Below, piece by piece: positions 1 through 8,590 of a stretch of DNA of 10,291 nucleotides (its first letter is position 1; the number at the start of each line of letters is the position of its first letter). The notes under the pieces were generated by a model, which made no database searches, had not been told where the DNA came from, and worked only from the letters and a program-made list of their open reading frames with translations. The position numbers and the translations under genes were made by a program. Source of the DNA: an uncultured Lachnospiraceae bacterium. Lineage in GTDB: Bacteria > Bacillota > Clostridia > Lachnospirales > Lachnospiraceae. The stretch covers positions 1 through 10,291 of the forward strand of contig CAJTRL010000090.1 in NCBI GenBank assembly GCA_910578715.1. Reading direction: 5' to 3'.

Positions 1-3000
1 AAGTCCCGCGGCCCAGGCTATATGCGCGATTTCTCCGGTCGGGTCTGTGTAATCCGCCGGGTCGTTATCGCAGTAGCGGTACTGGTTCAGGCCTCTCTTT
101 ACGGGGTCTTTGGAAAGCATTCTGCCGTTTGCGCTGTCGTAGAATCTCGCATGGGCGAAATATTTTCCAATTACGGGGTCATACCGGTAGCTTGTGAAAC
201 GCATGTTTTCTTCTAAATCGGGCGGTACATCTGTTCCTGTTTTTAAATCTCCCCAAATGCTGCGTTCCGCGTAGTGCTGTAATGTTCCCTGAGCGTCTGC
301 CGCAAACAGTGGGCTTCCGTAGAGGTCAGACTGGAAGAATGTCTGGCCGGACGGGGTGGTCTGGCTCAGGCGGTGATGGTTATAACCGAAGACGGTTCTG
401 GCTGCACTGGCGTCTGTTTCATATGCCATCAGTTCGTTATTGGCTGCACTCAGGAAATCGGGCACATATTGCATCTCACGGTTATAAAAATCATCTGCCG
501 ATACCAGTTTCTGCGTATTCTTTACGCGCATGCGCAAAGCATTATAAACATAAGATGTTTCCTCGCCGCTCTCCATATTTCTCCCAAGAGCCAGCATTCC
601 CGCTGTATCGTATGCGTACTGGCGTACAGGGACGTCGTCTCTGCGTTCCTCCGTCAAATGGCCGCATTTATCATATCCGAAACTGTATGTTACGCCGTCT
701 TTTACCATCGCTGTAAGCTGGTTTAAAGCATTATACTGGCAGGCTGCTTTCTGGATTCCGTCCATACTTCCTGTGGTTCTGTTTCCAAGCGCGTCATAAG
801 TATACGCTTCCAACACATCGCCATTTTGATAAGAAATAAGCTGTCCGGCTGCATCATATGCGTATGCCGCTGTTCTGGCAAATTCAGGACTGCTGCCGAT
901 TCGGCTGGAGGCTGTTATCCGTCCCATGGCATCATAGGTGATATCTTCTTCCATGAATACCGTTTCACCGAATCGGTATGATGCTTTTACAGGCTGTCTG
1001 TTGGCATTGTAAGTATAAGATGCCGTACTGCCGGGCTGGTTGAAAGAAGTGATATTGCCGGCTGCATCATAAATATACTGTGTTGAAATTTCTTCGGCAT
1101 TTTCTACTAATATATCCGCGCTTTCCGTCACTTTCAGGAGGCGGTTATTCCGGTCATAGGCATAAGCCGCAACGCTGCCGTCAGGATATTGAATGCCCGT
1201 TCGGTTGCCGGCCGCATCATAATGAAAACCCGTCACGCGTCCATTGTAATCCGTAACGCCCGTAAGCCTGCCGAGGATGTCACGTTCCATAGCGGTCGTG
1301 CCGTTCCAGTCCTGCATCTCCACGAGTTCGCCGCGTTTGTTATAACGAAATGCCGCTGTCCGCCCGTCGCTGTAAGTCAAAGATACGGGTTTATTGTTTA
1401 AATCATATGTTACAACTGTTTCCCGCTTTTCCTCGTCCGTCACAGATACCATGTTGTCGTTTCCGTCGTAACCGTAGGTTTTTTCTTCCAGCATAGGGTC
1501 GATTTCTTTTATCACACGCCCCTTTTTGTCATACTGATAGAGGGTAATGCAGCTCTGCTCTCCGGCTTCTGACAGGCATTCCTTAATCCGGTTGTTCATG
1601 GCGTCGTATTCGTACGAAATGACATTACCAAGCGTGTCTTCTGTTTTCGTTAAATTACCGCAGGCGTCATAGGTATAGTGCGTAATGCCGCCTTCTGCAT
1701 TTGTTACCGCAGCAATATGTCCGTCCGCCGTGTAGGTAAATGCAGTCGTATTTCCAAGCGCATCGGTCATGGACGTTACCTGTCCCAAAAGATTATAGGA
1801 ATAGGTAATCTTATTTCCTAATGCATCTTCTTTCGTCTGAACCTGTCCCAGTTCATTGTATGTACAGGCAGTGACGCCGCCTTCCGCATCCGTTACTTTC
1901 AGCAGATTTCCTTGTGGCGAATAAACATATTCCGTCGTATTCCCATTGGCGTCGGTACGGGTAAGAATCCTTCCTTTGCTGTCGTAGGTCAGGGTCATGC
2001 CGTGTCCCAGGGCGTCTGCAATACTGGTCAGGCGTCCCATTGCATCATAATGATAGCTTGTTACCGCGCCTTCCATATCCGTTACGCTGGCAATTCTTCC
2101 GGTATTGGTATAAGTCAGCGTCAGGCTGTCTTCATTCTGGTCCGTCACTTTAATCAGGCGGTCATTGGCATCATATTCGTATGTTTTGCAGTTTCCATTG
2201 GCATCTGTATATGACGTCCGGTTGCCCACGGCATCATAAGTACAGGACCAGGCATTGCCCTCTTCATCCGTGCCTCCTGTCAAGCGGTTCAGGCTGTCAT
2301 AAACATAAGTTTTTCTGCCCCCAATCTGATTAATCTCCGCAGTCAGATTCCCATTTCCGTCATAGGAATATCTTCTAATTCCGCCGTTTGCGTCAGTTAC
2401 ACTAACTAACTGCCCTCTTGCGTCATAGGCTAAAATGCTTTCCTGGCCTAATGGGTCTGTCACTTTCACCAGATGGTTGTCTGCATCATACTCGTAGCTC
2501 GAAACATACCCTTCCGCGTCTGTTTTCTGAATGCAATTTCCATTCTTATCATAAACATAGGCTGTTTTTCCACCATCTGGCGCTGTCTCTTCCGCAATCC
2601 TTCCCATGCTGTCATAAACATAGCTGGTCTTTCGGTCTTCTTTATCGATAACCGCCGTCAGCATGCCGTCCTCGTCATACTGTGCGTTTTCCACATAACC
2701 GTCTGTATCCGTTACGGAAGCAATTCGTCCCAGACTGTCGTAGGTGAAAATCGTCATCCCATCTTCGGTCTGAATAGATTTCAGGCGATTTTCCTCATCA
2801 TAGGTATAAGAAGTGATATTTCCGTCTTCATCCGTTCTGGTCAGCAGATTTCCCGCTTCATCATAGGTATAATCCGCACTGTGCCCTAACGCGTCAGTCT
2901 CGCTTAACACACGGCCTGCCTGGTCGTAAGTATACGTTCTCTGGCGGGATAACTGGTCTGTTATGGCCGTTACCTGCCCCATGCAGTCATAGGTATAGCT

Positions 3001-6000
3001 GATGGTTCCGCCCGCTGCGTCGCACACCTGAATCAGCCGGTTCGCCGCATCAAAGGAATAGTGTGTCACACCGCCGTTTTTATCCGTCTGTGACGTCCTG
3101 TTCCCAAAGGCATCATAAGTCCGGCTTATACGGAATCCAAGCGGGTCTGTTTCACTTGTAAGGTTCCCCTTTTCATCATATGCGAAATGATACTCATTTC
3201 CAAGATAGTCCGTAGCCAGAGACAGCTGTCCCATTTCGTTATATTCCAGGCGCTGTTGATTTCCAAGCCTGTCGGTAATTCCTGTTTTGTTTCCATTTTC
3301 ATTGTATGCGAAGATAATCTCGCCGTCCGCATCTTCAATAGACAGCAGATTTCCCGCCGGAGAATACCGATAGGAAACTGTTCTCCCCACAGGTGATGTG
3401 TATGAGGTCATTCTGCCGACAGCATCATGGGTATAAAGGCAGATATTGCCCTCCGGGTCCACGGCACGTTCCAGATGATTACCATCGTCATATACATAAG
3501 TCCAGACATTTCCGCTCCTGTCTGTAAAGGAAATCAAATTGTCATTTTCATCATAAGTATAGGCGTTCTTATTCCCCCTTTCATCCTGCATCTCAATCAG
3601 ATTGTTATGTTCATCGTACCGGTACAGTTTTACCGAACCGTCACGTCCGACTACTCTGGAAGGCTGATTCCGTTCATTATAAGTCACGCTTTCTTCTGTA
3701 TCGTCCGGGAAGATTACGCGGTTCATCCGTCCATAATCATCATACTCCATCCGGGTCAGATTGCCAAGCGCATCCGTCTGCTCCGTCAGCTGTCCTTTTT
3801 CATTATAACTGTTATGGATTTGCGTCCCGAAAAGCGCAATATCGGTGACATGTCCCACTTCGTCGTAAGTATAGGCCGTGACATTCCCGACTTCATCGGT
3901 AAATCTGGTTATATGGTTTTCCTCATCATAAGCGGCACAGCTTCTGCCCCGGCCGGCTGTAAACTGCTCCGTTATCCTTCCATACATATCATAATCGTTC
4001 GTCAGGTATACTTCCCCGGTAAAATCAGTAATTGTCAGCAAGTTACAGGCATCATCGTAGGTAAATGCCATTTTGCCGCCGTCCGGACCGGTTATTTCCG
4101 CCAGTCTGCCATTCTCATAAGCAAAACCGACCGTATTTCCCATGGCGTCCTTCACGCCCGTAATAAAGCCGCCCGTATAGACGATATCCATGCCAGCTCC
4201 ATGCCGACCTTCTATGCGGGTAATCTGTCCCGCATTATCCGCCAGAAAACGGAAGGACACAAGACCGTTTTCCATAATCTGATTCAGGCACAAGCGCTCA
4301 TCAAATACATATTCTGTGCCGTCCAAAGCTCGAACGGAATAGGAACCATCCTCATTTGCTTCCATCGTATAGGATGATACAATTCCTTCTACCGGCCGGA
4401 AACTGCCGTCTTCTGAATTTCTGCCAAAAGCAGTTACATCATCATACGGCGTATAAAAATATGCGTATTCCTCATCCATACGCAATAAGTAGTTCAGGGA
4501 ATAGGTCCATTTTCTTCCCAACACACCCTGTCCTTCTTCCCGCTGTGAATCGTACATGGTCGTAAAATGCAATCTGTCTTTTCCATAGTCTTCAAGCCAT
4601 GTATAACTCCACAGAAATGCGCCTGTCAAAGCGTTTACCGGGTCGTTGCCCATATAGGATTTTCTTCCGTCCGGATAGGTCTTACGACCGCTTCCGGGTG
4701 CAAGCCCACTGGTCTTCCAGATTTCGGTTGTAATATACTGTTCCTGTGTATACTTACCGGAACCTTCCACATTATTTGCCCTCAGAGAATAGCTATGCCG
4801 GGTATTTGGTCCCAGCCCGGTAAATATCTTATACATCCATTCTCCGACAGCCTCTCCAATTTTTTCCCTTCCAGGCGTTTGGCTGAGATAGGAAATTGTC
4901 CCGTTTTCCGTCACATGATGATTGTTACTGTCAAACAGAATATCATAGCTTTCCGCATATTCAACAGGTTTCCATCTTACAATTACGCTGTCGATTGTAG
5001 CAATTGCATCGACCTCAGGCGGTGTTTCCGGCACAGGCTTTCTGGTCCGGATTGTTATCTGTGAACTGTAACCGCTGGAACCTCCTGCATTAAATGCGGA
5101 TACCGCATAAGTATATCCCGTGTCAGGTTTTAATCCCTTAAATGTCCTTGAAAGAGCCGTCCCATTATTATAAACGCTGCCGTCAAACATTACATTGTAG
5201 CCTGTTGCACCGCTTACCGCATTCCAGCTGATTGTAACGGAATCCGTATCGGCCGTTGCTTTAATATTAGATGGCGCTGCCGGCGGTCTTACCAAAGTCG
5301 TTACTCTGGCCGCACTGGAGTATGCGCTGGTTCCCGCTGCGTTTTTGGCACGCACCTGATAGGAATAACCGGTGCTCGGAGTCAGTCCCGTAACGGTATA
5401 ACAAGTGTCATACACGCTATAAACACTTCCATTAAATCGCAGCTCATAGCCCGAAGCCCCTGCTGCCGCATTCCAATATACAAAAACGGAATAAGACGAG
5501 GGCGTAGCCCGTACATTCGTCGGTACAGCCGGCGGCGCCATCAGTGTTTTTACAGACTGATAGGCGGAATAGGTACCGCTGCCACCCGCATTGTTTGCGC
5601 GTACCCGGTAATAATAATTCGTATTGGATTTCAGCCCGGTAACTGTCTTGGAAGTCCCTGTCACATTATAGATATTATCGCCGATTTCAACATCATAGCT
5701 GGCTGCTCCCTGTACCGCATTCCATGTTACGGTAACGGAGTCCTTTGTGGACGAAGCGTTCACGTTCACCGGTGCAGCCGGCGGATTAGGAAGCGTAGAC
5801 ACCGTCTTTACGACACTGTATGAACTGGAACCGTTCGCATTATTGGAACGAATCTGGTAAGTATAACTGGTACCCGGACTCAGATTCCTGACCTCATGGT
5901 ATGTTCCATACACCTTATATTTATTTCCGTCAAACAGAATATCATAGCTTGCTGCTCCCGTTACCGCATTCCATTTCAATACAACGGAATTTTTCGAGGC

Positions 6001-8040
6001 ATTAACAGTAACAGCCGACGGTGGATTAGGAGTGGTTCCCGCTGTTTTCGCGCTGCCATAGGCGCTGGAACCGTCCTCCGTATTGACGCGGAGCTGATAA
6101 CTATAACTGGTGTTTGCCCCCAGCCCCGTAATTGTCTGTGAAGTCCCGGTTACATGATATACCCTGCCGTTAAAAAGCAAATCATAGCTGACCGCACCGT
6201 TTGCCGCTCCCCAGCTGAGCGTAACGGAATTTTCACTTGCCGTAACGCTGACATACGCAGGAGCTTTCGGTGTTGTCCTTACCATCCTCGATTCGCTGTA
6301 ACTGCCATAAGCACCGCTTGCAATCCTGGAGCGAATCTGGTAGTAATACTGCCTGTCGGCCGCCAGACCTGAAAATTCTTTGGAAGTTTTGCTAACCTCA
6401 TATGTCCTGCCGCCAAACATGATATCATATCCTGAAGCGCCGGGTACTGCATCCCAGCTGATTGTAACGGAATCATCCGTAGACTTATGGGAAATGCCTG
6501 TCGGCACCGATAATCCCCTTTTCTGCGTCCTGACTGTTTTTTCGCCGCAAAATACACCCTTTCCATCCACACTTCTCGAACATACTTTGTATCTGTACGC
6601 CGTATCGCCTGACAGACCGGTGAAAGTTCTGGATACCTCCGGCGCTTTTACTTCATATTCCGCACCGTTAAAATATACCGTATACCCGGCTGCACCATCC
6701 ACCGCTCCCCAGCTTACTGTGACAGAAGTTTCCGTACTTGAGGCTCTTATGGAGGCCGGAGCCGCCGGGGCTGTTTTTACAGTCATTTCAGAAGAATAAT
6801 TTCCTGCACCTCCGCTGTTTTTGGCACAGATTTTAAAAGAATAGCTTCTGTCCGCCTTCAGCCCGGTAATCTCTTTGGATGTACCGCCGACATTGTAAGA
6901 AGTTCCATCGAATACAAGCGTATATCCGGTCGCACCGCTTACCGCATTCCAGCTGATTGTTGCGGAATACCCTGTTACACTTTTTCTGATATTGGACGGA
7001 ACTGCCGGCGGCTTCTCCTTTGTCGTAATGCTTCGGGAAATACTAAATGAACCCGTACCGTCTGCGCTCTTACAGCAGATTTGATAAGAATAAGTTGTCT
7101 TCTGAGCCAGCCCTGTAATTGTCTGCGAAGTATTCGGCGCAGACACATGATAATCCCGGTTATTAAATCTTACAATATAACCGGACGCACCGGTTACGGG
7201 ATTCCAGTTCACCGTAACGGAATTGCCGGTACTCTCTGCCCCCACACCCGTCGGCGCTTTCGGCGGCGTCACCACCGTCATTTCCGACGAATAAGCGCTG
7301 ACTGTGCTTCCGTTTTTGGCACGGATTGAAAAAACATGAGACCTCCCGGCAACAAGCCCTGTAAAAGTTTTCGATGTGCCGCTGACAGAATAAACCGTTC
7401 CAAAAAACTTAATATCATAGCCGCTTGCACCGCTCACCGTTCCCCAGCTGATTGTCGCCGAATCCTCAGTCGCCGTCTTTCTGATATTCGCCGGCACCGT
7501 AAGGCGCTGTGCCTGTGTCGTAATCGACTGTGTACTGCTATATGGTCCTGTCTTTGTCTGGTTTTTGGCACGCACCGCATAAGTATGGGATGTACCCGGG
7601 TACAGCCCTGTGAATCTTTTCGATGTCGATGTCACGCTGTAAACCGTATTATCGAATAGAATATCATATCCGGTGGCACGGGAAACCGCACTGTAACTGA
7701 CTGTCACCGACGACGTATCCGCAACCGCTTTTACATTCTGCGGTACGGCTAACGGCTCTGTGTCATAAAACCCAATCGGAATCAATGTCCTAACAGCCTC
7801 CGAATCAATCGAAGAATGCTCTCCATAGGCAACGACCGTAACCTGATACCGTTTATTGGCTTCCAATCCGCTCTTTGTAGTATAGGAAGTTACCATAAGA
7901 TTTTTTTCATTGTATACAGCATGGTCTTCACCTACGATAAGCATATACGCATGATATCTTACAGCTCCCGGAACTGCGGACCAGCTCGATGTAATAGAGC
8001 CATCCTGGTTTAAAGTGGAACTCAAATGTAATTGTGACAT
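1..8040 (-). CDS. Giant FN3-RHS/YD-repeat polymorphic toxin, 3' end outside window
   Basis: The reading frame is open from ATG at 8040 to base 1: 2680 codons with no stop, so the C-terminus is missing. The start is fixed by AAAGGAGG five bases upstream. Domain order: 13 fibronectin type III (FN3) domains (residues 1-1104); a DUF6531-like RHS entry segment with GNDPVNALTG (about 1130); YD repeats of 20-21 residues (about 1300-2480); an RHS-associated core (about 2596-2669) with ARFYD, GRMLSKDP, NQYRYCDNDP and a final DPTG. In this family the YD repeats form a hollow cocoon around a C-terminal toxin, which varies between strains and begins just after DPxG. Here only 11 residues after DPTG are visible. 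The N-terminus (MSQLHLSSTL) has no signal peptide, PAAR, SpvB-like or sortase feature, so export must be non-classical. The gene lies 91 bp downstream of a holin-lysozyme pair. Assignment as an RHS/YD protein is near certain; toxin function and target are inferred. Confidence 0.96.
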   Translation of the reverse strand, partial: MSQLHLSSTLNQDGSITSSWSAVPGAVRYHAYMLIVGEDHAVYNEKNLMVTSYTTKSGLEANKRYQVTVVAYGEHSSIDSEAVRTLIPIGFYDTEPLAVPQNVKAVADTSSVTVSYSAVSRATGYDILFDNTVYSVTSTSKRFTGLYPGTSHTYAVRAKNQTKTGPYSSTQSITTQAQRLTVPANIRKTATEDSATISWGTVSGASGYDIKFFGTVYSVSGTSKTFTGLVAGRSHVFSIRAKNGSTVSAYSSEMTVVTPPKAPTGVGAESTGNSVTVNWNPVTGASGYIVRFNNRDYHVSAPNTSQTITGLAQKTTYSYQICCKSADGTGSFSISRSITTKEKPPAVPSNIRKSVTGYSATISWNAVSGATGYTLVFDGTSYNVGGTSKEITGLKADRSYSFKICAKNSGGAGNYSSEMTVKTAPAAPASIRASSTETSVTVSWGAVDGAAGYTVYFNGAEYEVKAPEVSRTFTGLSGDTAYRYKVCSRSVDGKGVFCGEKTVRTQKRGLSVPTGISHKSTDDSVTISWDAVPGASGYDIMFGGRTYEVSKTSKEFSGLAADRQYYYQIRSRIASGAYGSYSESRMVRTTPKAPAYVSVTASENSVTLSWGAANGAVSYDLLFNGRVYHVTGTSQTITGLGANTSYSYQLRVNTEDGSSAYGSAKTAGTTPNPPSAVTVNASKNSVVLKWNAVTGAASYDILFDGNKYKVYGTYHEVRNLSPGTSYTYQIRSNNANGSSSYSVVKTVSTLPNPPAAPVNVNASSTKDSVTVTWNAVQGAASYDVEIGDNIYNVTGTSKTVTGLKSNTNYYYRVRANNAGGSGTYSAYQSVKTLMAPPAVPTNVRATPSSYSVFVYWNAAAGASGYELRFNGSVYSVYDTCYTVTGLTPSTGYSYQVRAKNAAGTSAYSSAARVTTLVRPPAAPSNIKATADTDSVTISWNAVSGATGYNVMFDGSVYNNGTALSRTFKGLKPDTGYTYAVSAFNAGGSSGYSSQITIRTRKPVPETPPEVDAIATIDSVIVRWKPVEYAESYDILFDSNNHHVTENGTISYLSQTPGREKIGEAVGEWMYKIFTGLGPNTRHSYSLRANNVEGSGKYTQEQYITTEIWKTSGLAPGSGRKTYPDGRKSYMGNDPVNALTGAFLWSYTWLEDYGKDRLHFTTMYDSQREEGQGVLGRKWTYSLNYLLRMDEEYAYFYTPYDDVTAFGRNSEDGSFRPVEGIVSSYTMEANEDGSYSVRALDGTEYVFDERLCLNQIMENGLVSFRFLADNAGQITRIEGRHGAGMDIVYTGGFITGVKDAMGNTVGFAYENGRLAEITGPDGGKMAFTYDDACNLLTITDFTGEVYLTNDYDMYGRITEQFTAGRGRSCAAYDEENHITRFTDEVGNVTAYTYDEVGHVTDIALFGTQIHNSYNEKGQLTEQTDALGNLTRMEYDDYGRMNRVIFPDDTEESVTYNERNQPSRVVGRDGSVKLYRYDEHNNLIEMQDERGNKNAYTYDENDNLISFTDRSGNVWTYVYDDGNHLERAVDPEGNICLYTHDAVGRMTSYTSPVGRTVSYRYSPAGNLLSIEDADGEIIFAYNENGNKTGITDRLGNQQRLEYNEMGQLSLATDYLGNEYHFAYDEKGNLTSETDPLGFRISRTYDAFGNRTSQTDKNGGVTHYSFDAANRLIQVCDAAGGTISYTYDCMGQVTAITDQLSRQRTYTYDQAGRVLSETDALGHSADYTYDEAGNLLTRTDEDGNITSYTYDEENRLKSIQTEDGMTIFTYDSLGRIASVTDTDGYVENAQYDEDGMLTAVIDKEDRKTSYVYDSMGRIAEETAPDGGKTAYVYDKNGNCIQKTDAEGYVSSYEYDADNHLVKVTDPLGQESILAYDARGQLVSVTDANGGIRRYSYDGNGNLTAEINQIGGRKTYVYDSLNRLTGGTDEEGNAWSCTYDAVGNRTSYTDANGNCKTYEYDANDRLIKVTDQNEDSLTLTYTNTGRIASVTDMEGAVTSYHYDAMGRLTSIADALGHGMTLTYDSKGRILTRTDANGNTTEYVYSPQGNLLKVTDAEGGVTACTYNELGQVQTKEDALGNKITYSYNLLGQVTSMTDALGNTTAFTYTADGHIAAVTNAEGGITHYTYDACGNLTKTEDTLGNVISYEYDAMNNRIKECLSEAGEQSCITLYQYDKKGRVIKEIDPMLEEKTYGYDGNDNMVSVTDEEKRETVVTYDLNNKPVSLTYSDGRTAAFRYNKRGELVEMQDWNGTTAMERDILGRLTGVTDYNGRVTGFHYDAAGNRTGIQYPDGSVAAYAYDRNNRLLKVTESADILVENAEEISTQYIYDAAGNITSFNQPGSTASYTYNANRQPVKASYRFGETVFMEEDITYDAMGRITASSRIGSSPEFARTAAYAYDAAGQLISYQNGDVLEAYTYDALGNRTTGSMDGIQKAACQYNALNQLTAMVKDGVTYSFGYDKCGHLTEERRDDVPVRQYAYDTAGMLALGRNMESGEETSYVYNALRMRVKNTQKLVSADDFYNREMQYVPDFLSAANNELMAYETDASAARTVFGYNHHRLSQTTPSGQTFFQSDLYGSPLFAADAQGTLQHYAERSIWGDLKTGTDVPPDLEENMRFTSYRYDPVIGKYFAHARFYDSANGRMLSKDPVKRGLNQYRYCDNDPADYTDPTGEIAHIAWAAGL
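34..255 (-). other. RHS-associated core domain with terminal DPTG
   Basis: Residues about 2596-2669 of the giant protein hold the conserved RHS core: RFTSYRYD, ARFYDSANGRMLSKDP, then NQYRYCDNDP and DYTDPTG. This block is the boundary between the conserved shell and the variable C-terminal toxin of RHS proteins. Many self-cleaving RHS proteins have DPxGL here. This one reads DPTGE, so the usual leucine after the glycine is absent and autoproteolysis cannot be assumed. After DPTG the protein continues EIAHIAWAAGL, the start of a small-residue hydrophobic stretch, before running off the window. Confidence 0.93.
601..4140 (-). repeat. YD/RHS repeat array
   Basis: Residues about 1300-2480 of the giant protein are tandem units of 20-21 residues (about 63 bp), roughly 50 by eye. 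The form is (T/V)TDAxGNxTxYxYDxxGR(L/I). Most units keep YD or YN, a G or N-R pair and a TD-x-x-G turn. The most regular stretch is roughly residues 1690-2130. Toward the C-terminal end the units become irregular, with insertions such as ESADILVENAEEIS near residue 2290. In solved RHS and TcB/TcC structures, strips of this repeat wind into a closed beta-shell around the toxin. The DNA copies are diverged, so this is a protein-level repeat and not a perfect DNA satellite. Confidence 0.95.
4411..4659 (-). other. DUF6531-like segment opening the RHS region
   Basis: This segment of the giant protein covers roughly residues 1128-1210. It begins with GNDPVNALTG followed by an aromatic stretch (AFLWSYTWLEDYG) and a GRKWTYSLNY motif. 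The signature GDPVNxxTG is typical of the segment just before the YD repeats in many RHS proteins. It marks the switch from the FN3 stalk to the RHS shell. Limits are approximate, because the region up to about residue 1300 is a degenerate beta-rich segment before regular YD repeats begin. Confidence 0.75.
4729..8040 (-). repeat. Array of 13 tandem fibronectin type III domains
   Basis: This is the N-terminal 1104 residues of the giant protein. Each unit of about 82 residues (about 245 bp) has the FN3 pattern: a VPxNIxA-like first strand, SVTVSWNAVxGAxGYDI, a short FDGxxYxV, TSKTFTGLxPxTxYxYxVRAKNxxG, and a closing YSSxxxVxT. Approximate residue limits are 1-86, 98-176, 181-258, 262-340, 346-423, 427-505, 511-589, 593-669, 672-749, 755-831, 837-914, 920-998 and 1005-1104. 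The first unit is the most divergent. The last carries an insertion of about 27 residues (1041-1067). FN3 arrays are common in secreted clostridial proteins, where they act as spacers or binding modules. A reach or adhesion role here is inference. Confidence 0.93.
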
Positions 8041-8045
8041 ATTTT

Positions 8046-8053
8046 CCTCCTTT
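8046..8053 (-). promoter_or_regulatory. Ribosome-binding site of the giant RHS gene
   Basis: AAAGGAGG on the minus strand ends five bases before the ATG at 8040. It fixes the N-terminus, and so shows that no signal peptide has been missed upstream. Confidence 0.9.
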
Positions 8054-8090
8054 TTCGTCCAAAGACGTTTTTATTTGCCGGCTATAGAAG

Positions 8091-8118
8091 AAAAAGAAGG
8101 AAATCCTAAAAATGTAAA
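8091..8118 (-). promoter_or_regulatory. Candidate TcdR-type promoter of the giant RHS gene
   Basis: On the minus strand, TTTACA (8118-8113) is followed after 16 bases by CTTTTT (8096-8091), in the 91-bp gap between the lysozyme stop and the RHS start. Aligned without gaps to the element before the sigma gene, the two share TTTAC, TTTT, GAT-TC and TCTTTTT at the same positions. It would give a leader of roughly 45 bases and let the toxin gene be transcribed separately from, but together with, the lysis genes. Confidence 0.58.
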
Positions 8119-8131
8119 TCTAATTTATAAA

Positions 8132-8581
8132 TTAATTAAGGAGATATTTTCCATTTAGAAAAATCTCTTTTTCTGCGGCTCTCCTTCTGACAAGCCCTCT
8201 CATCACCTTTCCCCCGGCATAAACAAACCGTTCAAACTGTCCGGCCGCCCCTGTGATGTCGCCACAGTTCAGTTTCTTTAACAGGGTGCTTCTTTTCAAA
8301 GCACCCGTACCCAGATTAAATGTAAAAGATACCAGTGCGTCGAACATATTCTGGGTAAGCGGCACAGTTACATACCGATTTACGGATTCTTCAAATCTCT
8401 TTAAATCTGCCTGCAGAAATTCAACCGCCCGGCTCTCCGTTATTTCCATGCCAGGCATGACTCCTGCCGTATGCCCGTAACCAATTGTCCAGACTCCGGT
8501 ACCGTCATCATATGCCTTTAACACAAGCGCCTCGTATGATTTTATAAATTCAATTCCTTTCTCCGATGTTACAAATCTCAT
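8132..8581 (-). CDS. GH24 phage-type lysozyme (endolysin/muramidase)
   Basis: The product is 149 residues, the usual size for this family, which cleaves the N-acetylmuramic acid to N-acetylglucosamine bond of peptidoglycan. The signature SYEALVLKAYDD followed by GVWTIGYGHT contains the T4-lysozyme-type triad with exact spacing: E17, D26 and T32 (E-x8-D-x5-T). Further matches are FDALVSFTFNLGTGAL and a late RGLVRRRAAEKEIF. I chose the ATG at 8581 because AAAGGAGG lies nine bases upstream and it follows the holin stop by 19 bp. An in-frame ATG at 8623 would add 14 charged residues and overlap the holin. There is no signal peptide or signal-anchor helix, so the enzyme should need the neighbouring holin to reach the wall. 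It sits between the holin and the giant RHS gene, on the same strand. It could be a captured prophage lysis gene. Catalytic function is confident; a role in toxin release is inferred. Confidence 0.93.
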   Translation of the reverse strand: MRFVTSEKGIEFIKSYEALVLKAYDDGTGVWTIGYGHTAGVMPGMEITESRAVEFLQADLKRFEESVNRYVTVPLTQNMFDALVSFTFNLGTGALKRSTLLKKLNCGDITGAAGQFERFVYAGGKVMRGLVRRRAAEKEIFLNGKYLLN

Positions 8582-8590
8582 CCTTAATTT

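Larger units (their letters stand above)
8041..8131 (-). other. Leader region of the giant RHS gene
   Basis: The 91 bp between lysozyme and RHS hold the candidate promoter and, between it and the ribosome site, a small inverted repeat CGTC-caaa-GACG (8056-8067). The repeat ends two bases from the A-rich ribosome-binding site. No T-rich terminator hairpin is seen here, so readthrough from the lysozyme gene remains possible. Confidence 0.5.

Noticed and set aside
601..4140. CRISPR-like or satellite array suggested by the regular period of about 63 bp
   Set aside because: There are no identical repeats separated by unique spacers. The period reflects diverged coding YD units in one reading frame.
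3427..4377. Plus-strand open frame of 316 codons, and other plus-strand frames between 22 and 8013
   Set aside because: They lie antisense to the continuous minus-strand FN3-RHS frame. Their translations show no domain pattern, and the openness follows from the repeated codon structure of the YD/FN3 units.
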